The translations under genes and the position numbers were made by a program. From Emydura subglobosa (taxonomy: Eukaryota; Chordata; Testudines; Chelidae), in NCBI GenBank assembly GCA_007922225.1, contig ML679961.1, positions 63,483,885-63,547,884 on the forward strand: a stretch of DNA of 64,000 nucleotides, given 5' to 3'. How positions within the stretch are numbered: the stretch's first letter is position 1; every line of letters starts with the position of its first letter. Positions 23,220 through 33,800 of the stretch are shown piece after piece. The notes below the pieces were generated by a model, which worked only from the letters and a program-made list of their open reading frames with translations, had not been told where the DNA came from and ran no database searches.

Positions 23220-24400
23220 GGTTCCGCAAGGAGACTTAAGCATTGTGACGCTGAGAGTCAATGCACCTAACTTTGAGGTGCCTAGCAAATCACTGGAACA
23301 ACAATGCGATCCACAAAGCCTCAGTTAGGCAGCTCAGCTCCCTATACAACAAATGGGGAGAGATAGGGGCCTTAGCACGCGACCCACAAAGCCGCCACAC
23401 TAGGGGGAAGCTGCCTAAGCTAGCCAATGAGTTACCAATGACAGGGGTGTTTCCTAACCCCTGCCCCTCTCTGAGTTAGCCACCTAAGTCCGGGTTGCAG
23501 GGAGATGCCCAGCTCAGCTCATGATCCACGAACTGGGGGAAGATTGGTGTTGGTTGCCTAAGTTGCATGTGGGGCCCAAAACAAAATGTCCAGGTTGGAG
23601 GAGGACAATGACCTCTCTTACAACCCTTAGCTTGGGGTAGTGTAGTCACCTAGGACATGGAAGATCCATGGTTCAAGTCCCTCCTCCTGCTGAGGGGGAA
23701 AAGGGATTTAAGCAGGGAGCTGCCACCTCACAAGTGAGTGCTCTAACCACTAGACTAGAGAGTCATTCTAACTCTCTCGGTCCAATTAATATTTAGTTAT
23801 TCGATTGTTTAATTAAAGTGGAAGATTCGATTGTTTAATTAAAGTGGAACAGCTTCAGTAGGAGAGATTGAGGGAGATCCATTTCAGAATATCCTGTATC
23901 TTAGTGGCTAGGGCACTTACATGAGATGTGGCAGATCTCTGTTCAAATCCCTTCTCCCCCTCAAGAAGAGGGGGGACTTGAACTGGGGGTCTCCCACATC
24001 CTGGGTGAGTACTCTATCCACTAGACTAAAGTTATAAAGGAGGGCCTGCTTTCTCCCCTCCTTGCAGTCATTTTGTGTGAACTTGCCTGAGGAACCCAAT
24101 CCAGTAAATGTGCTCAGAGGCTGTCTACCGGATTGGGCGCCAAACATGATTTAGGCGGCTGAACACCCATCTTTCCCAGTTTTGAATTGCTCTGGGGCAT
24201 AGGTGGGAGACGGGTGTCCAGATGCTTATCATGAGGCAGTAATGTGCATGCTCAGACAGGAGACCAGCACCCAGGCGCCTAGAGTGAGGCTGCAGTGCAC
24301 ATGTGCAGAGGAAAAAAAATTAGGTGCTGAGTGATTTTAGGCATCTACAGGATTAGGCAGCAGCTGAGCAGGGGTTTTTGGGGTCGCACTGGTGCCTAGA
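23220..24400. repeat. 1.2-kb composite repeat block with two tRNA-like SINE units
   Basis: The block opens with ACTTTGAGGTGCCTAGCAA and closes with AGGCATCTACAGGATTAGGC, loosely mirrored. Inside, 23630-23770 and 23895-24040 are two related units. Each has a B-box-like GGTTCAAGTCC or GTTCAAATCCC and each ends with CTCTAACCACTAGAC or CTCTATCCACTAGAC. Between them lies a 26-bp tandem duplication. The family is unnamed by me. Confidence 0.5.
23799..23849. repeat. 26-bp tandem duplication
   Basis: ATTCGATTGTTTAATTAAAG plus TGGAA occurs twice, at 23799 and 23825, identical over about 25 bp. The near-identity suggests a recent local duplication. Confidence 0.9.
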
Positions 24401-24411
24401 AATGGCACTGA

Positions 24412-24645
24412 GGGCTAGTCTACATGGGAAGCGCTACTGCAGCTGTGCCACTATAGCGTGTCTGCTGAAGATGTTCTATGACGTGAGAGGCAGCAGCTAT
24501 GTCAGCGGGAGAAGCTCTCTGGCCAACGTAGTGCTGTCCACCCTGGTGTTTAGGTTGATGTAGCTTATGTCGTGCAGGGGGCGGCTTATTCACATCCCTG
24601 AGCAACATAAGTAACACCAACATAAGTGGTAGCATGTACAAGCCC
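24412..24645. mobile_element. PIF/Harbinger-like MITE
   Basis: Left end GGGCTAGTCTACATGGG and right end GCATGTACAAGCCC. Flanks are TGA on the left and TTA on the right, so the duplication is imperfect. The internal CCAACGTAGTGCTGTCCAC links it to 4473-4697. Confidence 0.75.
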
Positions 24646-24838
24646 TTATGCACCTTTATGGATCCCATCCTTTCTCTTTGTTTCTAAACAGGCTCTCAGA
24701 TCATTAGCAGGATGTGCTACAATATTTATGATGCTAAAACCACAGGGAGATGTTTATTTGTTAAAATATTTCAAGCAGCAGGAAATTATTTCTGAAAACA
24801 GCTTATTTGTACAAATCCTAATTTGAGCCAGTAGTAGG

Positions 24839-25003
24839 CATGATTCTCTGGTGCTTTGCAGCATGTGCGTGCAGTCATTTCCATTTGTGCAACGTGCGTG
24901 TAAACAGGATAACAGCAGGAATCACCATTTACTCTGGAGGGGGGGTGTTACACTGGTTTGCACAGGTTTACATGACTACACAAGGTAGCAGAGAATCAGG
25001 CCC
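24839..25003. repeat. 165-bp near-palindromic element (TGATTCTCTG ends)
   Basis: The left GCATGATTCTCTGGTGC and right GTAGCAGAGAATCAGGCCC arms are inverted, as are subterminal GTAAACAG and CAGGTTTAC. The ends are of the same type as 11293-11345. Confidence 0.6.
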
Positions 25004-25142
25004 AGCTTCTTTTTTTAAGCTTCACAGTTTAGCATTGCAACCGCATCTACAGATAATTAGGAATTCTATCGTGATCATCGATTATAACTATGAGCTGACC
25101 TCCTATATAGGGCAGTTCTCTGACCCGCCTTGGATGGACTCC

Positions 25143-25258
25143 TAGTTGAACTAAAGCATAGCTTTTAAAAAAGCATCCCATTTTGATTTAAAAGATGCCA
25201 GTGATAGAGAACCTGCTGCAATCGCTAAGTAAATAACCCTCACTGTTAACCCCACCCT
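25143..25258 (-). mobile_element. CR1 LINE 3' fragment, antisense
   Basis: TAAAGCATAGCTTTTAAA, CCCATTTTGATTTAAAAGAT, GCCAGTGATAGAGAACCTGC and ATAACCCTCACTGTTAA follow the same order as 8420-8655. Confidence 0.65.
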
Positions 25259-27480
25259 ACTTCTAGCACTGCTACAGCTCTGTTGCTGCTACAAGTGCTA
25301 AAGCAGACCTGCTGTTGCTGTCTTAATACCTTGTCATCCAGCCATGCTCTGAAAAAGCATAAATGATATCCCCTCCTCCCCCAGCAATGAGGAGCTGTGG
25401 GGGGAGTAACACTCATGTCCCCCAACGCACACATTCAGCACCCACTTGGAGGGTAGGGAGGGAGGGAGCTTCCTGAGCCTGCTGCTTAGAATAGCTCAAC
25501 ACTTTCTCTCTTCCCACCTCCACTTCCTCTGCTGGGCAGGGAGGAAGCTGCAGTTGCAGTTTCTTGCCATTAGGAGCAGCTCTGTCCTGCTGGGCAGGCA
25601 GTGCGGGGGCTACATGCTGGAGCAGTAGGGACCTGCCTGCCTGCTCCCCCAGGCTTTTATTACAGAGTGGAGTGGGGGCAACCTGAGTGGGCAGGGATCT
25701 GAGCTTCAGCCCAGCTCCTGCTCCTCCTCCTCCTCCTCCTCTCCAAAGAAAGGATTATGGGGAGGACACAGGATGGGATGGGAGGGAAGCTGTGAGGGAC
25801 ACACCAGATAAGGACTTAGTGGGGTGGGAGGGGAGCATAGGCTTGGGAGGAACCTGGGGGAAGGGAGAATGCGGGGTGTTTGGGGGAGAGGGAGGAGAAA
25901 CTGGAGCTGGGGAAGTCATAAGGGGGGGATGCCTGGGCAGAGAGAAGTATTAAGAGCCTTATTGCTGGTGGGGGTTTCAGAGGGGATTTATACTGCTGGG
26001 GTGTTGGGGGTGTGTGTGTTTGCATGGCACCGTAAGGAGGGCCTGTGGTTTCTCCCTTTCCAACAAAGATACCATACTGAGCAAGGCCTACAAGAAAAGT
26101 GTTTTTGGGCCAGGTAATGTTTCGTTTGTCCTCTTTCTTGCTCATTAAAGATAAATAGAGAAGAGCTGTCCCCAGAGACTGGTTTGAGCAGAATCCCCTC
26201 TGCTTTCTACAGGGTGGAGACTTGTTCTGTGGGCATGTGTCCCTGCTGGAGGAGAGAACCCACATTTGCTTTAAAGTATGGTGGCAGTCAGGAGAGTGAT
26301 AGTGTAAACACGGGCCCTGTCTTACCCCGTAGTTCTGCTCCCTGGTACCCTGCCCATCTCATTTGGAAAAGAGCCTGTGCAGGGACCTTGGAACGCTTTG
26401 AGGATCCCCTCATGTAGTTCCTTGTGAATTCTCCCCCCATCATAATTGCCTTTCCATGCCATCTGTGTGGATATTGAGGGAGCCATTGAGAAGTTGTCTG
26501 CCTTTTCCAGGTTTACTGGTCCCCTTTTGTTGCCCTGGCTGCACAGCTCCACGAGTTGGTAGGTCGGGCTCTACAGTGCAGAGGGAGCCATGCAATTGTT
26601 CACACAATTTGAAGCTGCATGAATTTCATTGCTGATTCACTGTCAAGTTGGTGCGAGTATGATGCACATTTCTCTCCCATCTCCTTCGCCAGCTATGCTG
26701 AACACCGAGCCCAGGGGCAAAGAGAAGGAGGATACAATACTAGGGAGATAGTTGATCCCTCTTCCCCACTCCACCCCAATTTCTGAATTGAGAAGGGGAG
26801 ATCCATATAAAATCCCTAGTGCATGGTTAGTGTCTCTTATTCATCTCTGTTCACTTTACCAAAATGTTTAAGCTCCTATAGGAGCCATGCAGCTACCGGA
26901 GAATGAATTGGAGTCTCTTCTGGTTTATCCATTAACTACAGAATTGTCCTGTAATTTCAGATTGCAGGATTTCTATTAGTGGGAAGAGAATAAGAAGCAG
27001 AGGGAGCCTTGTTTGAACCACCCATCCCAGGCTGAGTTTGCAGTGCTGGCAGTTTAAAAAAAAATTCTTTTGACTTGTAAACTGAGCATATATCATATGG
27101 AAACCATTGAGAGAAGACAAATTACAGAGTCCCTCTTCTAACTATAAACACACCTTATGGAGCTAAATCTGTCTTCCTCAAATATTCAAGGCATCCAATT
27201 TGCAAAACCAAGCAGTCATTCAAGAGACCACTAGTCTCCTTGAAGTTAAACTCTGCTTACTGGTAGCTTTTGCAAGGTCACCCCTTTCCCATTCTTTCTG
27301 CCCCTCCCCAAAACTGACATGCTGGGGAGCATCTGCATTTCATTTCCCCTTGCTGGAGTGACAGGAAAGGTGCAATGAAAGGATGAGATGCATGACTGAT
27401 GGCAGAAGAGGCTTTTGAATTATTGCCTGTTGTGTAGGGAGCAGAGGTTTGCTTTTTGTATGCTGGATCCTAAGTCATCT
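25259..27480. other. Intron stretch with strand-asymmetric G-rich zone
   Basis: No transposon recognised. At 25640-25960 the plus strand is strongly G-rich after a CTC/CTCCT run (25715-25742). A G-quadruplex-capable motif lies at 25856-25890. Confidence 0.5.
25715..25742. repeat. (CTC)n trinucleotide tract
   Basis: Imperfect CTCCTGCTCCTCCTCC-type run. Confidence 0.85.
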
Positions 27481-27483
27481 GTC

Positions 27484-27555
27484 TTTTTTTTTAAAAAAAA
27501 AAGGAAAACGGAAGAGCTTTAAAAAAAAAAAAAAGAAGAAAGGAAAGGAAAGAAA
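27484..27555. repeat. A-rich/GA low-complexity tract
   Basis: T run, then A10, then a second A14 run, then AGAAGAAAGGAAAGGAAAG. Low complexity. Confidence 0.9.
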
Positions 27556-27764
27556 TTAACCAATTATTTAGGAACTCACATCAGCACCGGACAATATTTG
27601 TTGGCTTAAAACACATAGATATATTTACTTTTTAAGACCTAGAATAGAAAATTAAATTCTCCTTTACATATTCTCTACGAAGGCCTGAGGTCAGGTTTCT
27701 GCTTTCCCCTAGCTACAGCTGATATTGCTACTACCTAAATTAATATAAAGAATAATTGCTACAT

Positions 27765-27915
27765 TCCAGTGCCTTTCTTCTCAAAGCACTTCATTTTATA
27801 CACAGGGATTCTTTTCCCTGCTCTTGAAATGCAGCTGCCTCTGGGATGAAATCTTATAGCTTTTATACAGTCCTCAACGGTGTAGGCAGGAAGTGTAGGG
27901 TATCTTTTTTTCCTA
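27765..27915 (+). repeat. AGGATAGGAAGTG dispersed family, copy 3
   Basis: CAGTGCCTTTCTTCTCAAAG, AAATGCAGCTGCCTCTGGGA and GTAGGCAGGAAGTGTAGGG follow the order of the 18950 copy. Confidence 0.5.
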
Positions 27916-28372
27916 ATTGAAATTATTGAGGAACTTTAAGAAGACAGAATGTAACTTCTCACATTGCACTTTGGCTAGGACACCCAAGTTAAAACTCCTA
28001 CCCCTGGAAAAAAGTGCTACATGGGACTTTTATGTATGAAGTCAGGATCTTGGTTGTATGTCTCGCTCTGCACCACTAGGGCCACAGTGCCCCCTAATGC
28101 CATGGTGAGGCATTGATTCAGTACTTAGAGGGAAGAACGCCATCTTGCTGAGGTGCTAGCACGGAAGCTTGGAGCATCTCTGAGTTCTGTAGAAGTCACT
28201 TATCACTGTCACAAATACTGACCTGACCCTACTTGGATTAGAACTGGGAGAATAACAGCTCTAGGTGGTGTGTCTGAAGGAATGTAGTTTACTGGGGATG
28301 GGACTTGTGGGACATAGAACTGGATGAGCCCCCAGGACATGGGAGAGTAGAGCAGAGCAGATGGAACCCAGG

Positions 28373-28460
28373 GGCCATATCCTCAGCTTGTGTAAATTGG
28401 CATAGATCTGTTGACTTCATTGGGGTACAGTGATTTATACGAGCAGGGAGTCTGATTGCC
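28373..28460. repeat. Near-palindromic dispersed repeat (TTGACTTCATTGG core)
   Basis: CCTCAGCTTGTGTAAATTGG and GTGATTTATACGAGCAGG are mirrored arms around CTGTTGACTTCATTGGGG. Confidence 0.65.
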
Positions 28461-28489
28461 AGTCTTTTATAATATATCATTTGTGTTTC

Positions 28490-28690
28490 TCAGCAGCTTT
28501 TCAGTCCCCTTTACAAACATTAATTTAGCCTCAGAACACCCCATTTCACAGATGAGGAAAGTGAGGCACAGAGCTTTTGTATCTTGCCCAAAATTGCACA
28601 ACAAGTCTGGGCAGACTTGAGACTAGAATCCAAGTCTCCAGACTGTCAGTTCTTTGCCTTGCTATTAAGTCATCCATTCTTCCTTTTAAA
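28490..28690 (-). mobile_element. MIR-like SINE, antisense
   Basis: CCATTTCACAGATGAGGAAA then GTGAGGCACAGAG, CTTGCCCAAAATTGCACAAC, and CTCCAGACTGTCAGTTCTTT give the antisense order of a MIR core and tRNA-related head. Truncated and old. Confidence 0.8.
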
Positions 28691-29330
28691 GGGCCTGGGT
28701 TTGTTCCCTTTCTAAACAAAACCGCAGCTGTAACAAATGCATCACATATGATAATCTGTCTGTCCAAGAAGAAGTCTACTGGGTGGCAGTGTTACCCTAC
28801 TGCCTGCTGTGTGGCTAGGGCCTTGAATGGGGAAGGTATACATTTCATACTGAATTTCAAAATCAATGGTCAGATTGTGCAGCATCAGTGATTGGCTGGC
28901 TGGAATCACCACCAGTGCAACTGGGAGTCAGTTTTCTAGTTCTCGCAGGCTAGAGAGAGTCAGTTTGGAGAGTGTTGGTGTTTATTGCCATTTGGGGTGA
29001 GCAAGGCTGCTGGAATCTGGCCATGAATGTTGCCTTGCCTGAACTAATGCTGACTGTGCCCATTGGGCTGTTGCTTTCTAAGCAGCAAATGTGATTTGGG
29101 CATCACAGCCCCACACGATGCCTCATTAACTAGTGCTACTTAGAACTCATACTAGGGAACTAAAGGAGGCAGATTAGTGATTTGCTTGTATTGACTATCA
29201 TCTCTTGTGATGTGAGTTCCAGTTTCATTTAAGACACAGAAAAGGTGCGTACAAAGGAATCCTCATAATCCCTATCTACCAGCAGCACAGAACCCCCGTA
29301 CACAATTGTCAAGTGTTTGCACAGAAGATA

Positions 29331-29460
29331 CTCAGGACTGGAAAAGCAGGATGCATTAGCAAAGATAAGTGGGGTTCCTGAACTGGCATAACAGATCCTG
29401 TAAATCAGGACTGAGGTGCATTGACAGGGTAGGGACCTAGAACTGGAGTGCTAGAACTGT
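29331..29460 (+). repeat. ~73-bp tandem motif family, copy 1
   Basis: TCAGGACTGGAAAAGCAGGATGCATTAGCA-type sequence at 29332 is followed 73 bp later by TCAGGACTGAGGTGCATTGACAG. The same motif occurs at 40321, 45429, 58680 and 61470. Confidence 0.5.
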
Positions 29461-30689
29461 CTCTCTACTTCCCTATTCCCCACATTCTCTCCCTTCCCCA
29501 TTTTATTGTTCTTCCAGTTGAGGGTTTAAATATCCAAAAAGAAAAGAGACCCCCTCCTGATTTTCCCCTCGCTTCCCTTTTTCTGTAAGCCATTGTTACA
29601 CATGAGCAGATGTAGGCAAATACGTTCAGAGGACTAGAATTAATCTGTCACCATAGTCACTTCCAGTGGGGCTGCAGTTTGTGTGGTCTGCCCCTGAGAA
29701 CCTGCACAGGCTTCATTAAAGCACAGCTTGGTTAGAAGATTCCACCCCCCCCTCCCCTCTCATCTTTCTTTTTATTGCTGTAAGAAATCCCACACCATCT
29801 CTGTCCCGGGAGGGGGAAGGGGGAGATTTCCTGTCTAGTGCATTTCAGGGTTTTATTGACTGTCCAAAGGGGCAGTAAATCTGAAGCAGCAGGTGAATCT
29901 AGTGGTGGTGAGCGGAGCACGAAGTGTGGTGGCCTGTGGCAGGTGAAGATAGATCGAAAGTGCTCACTAGCACCATGAGAGGTTTAAAGGTTTCATTCTG
30001 TTTTCATAGTGGCTCTTGAGGGACCTGAAAGTGAGCTATTGTTACCTAAACTTCAGACTTTTTTAATTTTCTGGTTGCCCCCTCCTCAGTTCAGCATGTG
30101 CAATGTTTAAATCTCCCTCCCCCGTGACCACTGCATATAAATCACCTGTCACCACAACAACTTTCCACCAGCTGAAGACATAATTTGTAGGTTCATCCAA
30201 GTGCTTTGAGTAATGCTCTGTAGAACTGCCAGCAGGGTGTGCTGTTAGAACAGTTTCGCTTACACCTTCCTGAAGCTGCGGGTGGGATATAGGCTTTGTC
30301 CCACACTGGACCTGGGCTGATTTTGCTCCACCGTTCTGCTAGCAGAGGAAGCTCTGAGAAAAGAGTGGCTCACATTCTTTGTCCAACTGAGGGGAGAATG
30401 GGTGATAGTCTTATCCAGAATTCAGGTCAGTGTGCCTTTGTAGATCTGCCATCGTTCTGGGAACCATGCAAATTCACTATCTGAAAATCTACACTGAAGT
30501 CTTCTAAATTGTACCAGGAAGAGAATCTAATGTCTGTGACTTCTGGGAAGTTTCTAGCCCTTCGCTTAACGTAGGCTAATTAGTAAGATTTTCTGTATAG
30601 TCCAAACTCCATCTCCAGTGCAAAAGCAGGTATTACTTTCTTTTCTAAGTTTTGTTTTTAGTCTTACTATTTGTTGTGACATTTTTATC

Positions 30690-30860
30690 AACCCTTACAC
30701 ACAGAAGGATATTACAGTGCTTATCCAGCTAATCTTCACAGCCCTAAAATGTAGCAATATCAAAGGTGTTTAACTGGGCCCAGCAGTACTATATAACCCT
30801 ATATAACCCTTCATGACAGGAAGTGAAGAAGATTCCTGCATCTAGTTAAATTGCAGGGGA
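30690..30860 (+). repeat. AGGATAGGAAGTG dispersed family, possible copy 4
   Basis: CAGTGCTTATCCAGCTAATC, then ATGACAGGAAGTGAAGAAG, then AATTGCAGGGGAG. The match is weaker than the other copies. CTATATAACC is duplicated in tandem at about 30789-30808. Confidence 0.3.
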
Positions 30861-33800
30861 GATTGGCGGGCAGAATGGAATTGCCAATGCTGTCAGTAGA
30901 AGTCTTTTTATCAACTTCCATGGGTTTTGTGTCACAACCAAGAATGTAAGGTTTTAACCTGTATTTTCCCCATAAGCCTCCATGCTTTCTGTGGACTTAA
31001 TAACACATCCCTTCCCCTACAAGAAATACACATGTGAATGCATGTGCACTGCAGTGTGGGAACTGCACTGTGAAGAATGGGGCAATGGCCTCTTCAAAGC
31101 ACTGGAACTGGTGAGGGACAAAGCTTAGAAGACCCTGCGTTAAGGTCGGATTTCGACATGTGCTCAAGAGTTTGGATGCTGAACCCCATCTTGGTAGTCT
31201 GTGTGATGGGAAGAAGGGTGCAGAGGTAATGTTATAAAATACTATTATGCTCCCCTGTTCCCTGCACTTCAGCTCAACTCTTGCTGAAGCACAGGCCAGA
31301 GTTCTGACTTCTCAGGACTCTTTCTGGAAGAATGACAGAATTAAACCTCAGGGCTAATGTATGTAAAACCCTGAATGTAGGTGTTGATAATACCCCCAAA
31401 CAGCTCCCGAGAGAGTATCAGAGAAGAGAGAGTACCATCCCAGAAACAAACATGTAATGCGCACAGACACTGTAAATAGTATTTTTGGAATATTTATGAA
31501 TAACTTTTAAACAAAAGCTGTTAGGCAGTAAATCTATAGCTGTTCATGATACAGACTTCCCCATTTCATTGTTGTTGTTACATATAGTTAAACGCAGGGT
31601 TCTAACATAACATTTACGCTTCTGTACTTTAGCACCCCCACTTAAACACATCCCCTCTGATCTTCTCTCAGAGATAATGTCTTTAGTCTGTGGCCATAAT
31701 ATGTAGAGTGTGTCACCTAGATTCTTCAGTGATTGAGAAGAATGGCAGCATCAGGTTTTTAGAGCTTTGTCAGCACATAAAAGTCTGGGGATCCTCACAG
31801 CTAGCAGCATTCCAGCCCTTGGGTTAATAGCTGGTCCTCAGCTGCTGGTAAAATAGGAAATCTGTAGCCTGTAGTGCAAGTGGTACAGGTATGGGGATAA
31901 GCATATAAACATACATTCCCTGGATTTGTATAAGGCTCACACTCTAATAGGGCACTATCTTTTCCCCATAAATCCAGGTAAGTCAGGTAAGAATTTATAA
32001 ACCTTCATCTCGCTGAGCTCTGTCCCATTCTCTTTTAACTGGGACAAAATCCCAGTTTACAGCAGTTTGCTGATAGCTAAAAGTAAGTTTCACAGGCTGT
32101 GTAAATAAATGGTTCCTTTCCAACTCTCTATAGAAGTCCATAGAACAGGTGGGGGGGGACACCAAACATTATCCAAATGGAGTGCTTCCCTAGTAAATAT
32201 AAACTAGAATAGCACTCATCTGTATCCAAAGTGGTGCAGGGATTGCGACCCAGCCCCCACAGTAAACACATTTCTTGATCCTGGTTGATCAGTCCGCAGG
32301 CTATCTGTAACTCCTATATTTATAACTTCCTCTCTGTCTCAAGGCTCTGACGGCTCCGCTCAAATTATAAATGTGTGTGGGACCTGCAGGGCTGCTCGCT
32401 CTGAATGAAAACTTCATATACCGTTTCACTGAGCATGCCTAGCAACATCCAGTTACTTCTGGATGGTTCTGGGCCCTTCTCGGCGAGTTGTGCTGTCGTC
32501 ATTCTGTATGTGTGCAGAGACACAGTATTCCAGCTGCTGTCCGACTCCTCCCCACTGCTTTTCTCCCTTTCTTGTGGGAATGGGGGAATTCAAGTGCTGC
32601 AGTATAAAGCATGCGGGTTATCTACATGCCTAGGATGGACTTCTAAATGCAAAATTGGCACTCAAGTTCTCATTGTAAAAAGTGAAAGTGAAAAGTGAAA
32701 CATCCAGGGGGGAATGAAGCACTCCTAGGAGGCATGTGCACCATCATGCAGTCTGGGCAATTGGACACCTTCTCCGTGGGGAGCCAGGAAGTGAGAGGGC
32801 CAACGGCCCCACTTGCTGCACAAGTGGACTCTTCACATGGTCCCGCACACCTGAGGTTTGTGAACAGAGGCCCTCAGCTTACGCCTGTCTCCTCCAAGGT
32901 CTATAATAATCTCTCTCTCAAACAGCCCATCTCTCACCTCCAGAGACGCTCGCGTGCTTCCTCCTTGACCTGAGCACTGCTGCCACATCCTAAGCCCCAG
33001 AGTCAAGTTATGGCATGCCACCATGGCTGACGGTTGCTAATTGGTGTGTGGCGGTTGAGTGACCATTTATCTCCTGAGTTTGGCCTGCAGGTCACGATTT
33101 TACAGGGCCTTCTCCCGACTTCCCCAAGGGTAACTTGGCAGCCTCTTCATCCTCCAGACTCGATCCATCATCTCCTGGCTCTATTCAGAGTCGGCAGAGG
33201 AGAATACCACTCCACTGGCGTTGGTCCTGACTGCGCACCCGCAGCTTCCGTTTGTTCGCCACCCAGCTGCTAGCATTGCTGACCCATCGTGGGGGAGATT
33301 GATTGATTGTTTACCTGGCTAGGCATCAGCCTGATTTTGAACTGGGACATGGCTATGCAGGAGAGCAGATTTCCTTCCCAGGACCCACTGCTGCAATAAT
33401 TGGAGTTGCCTGATGATGCTCTAGGGCAAGGAGACAGCGAGACTCCTCTTGGTGAATTTACTAGGAAGAGGCTCGCCTCATGGAGTGTTACGGGGCCATT
33501 CACCGGAGTCTAGCAAGCCTGCTCTGAATGGAGCCAGGAACCCAGTGCACTCTCGCAGGCTAACCTGGCAATGGCTTTTGCTTGGTGGGCTGAGTGGTGT
33601 GGGGGCATGGAGATGGCAGTGTAAAGGAAGTGCCGTGCCACGCACTCTCTTCCAGGACTGAAAGGATAATTGAAGAACCGGCAGCATCCTCTCTTGATGC
33701 TGCCACATAGTTACTAGGCCAAATGCTGCAACAAACCTCTCTCCCCTATCACTGACCCCTTGCCCCCGCTATGGTGGTAACCAGTGGTACCCCCACTTTA

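Noticed and set aside
23660..23700. Possible tRNA gene (GGTTCAAGTCC)
   Set aside because: No matching A box, acceptor stem or cloverleaf; fits a SINE-type repeat, and a second unit lies nearby.
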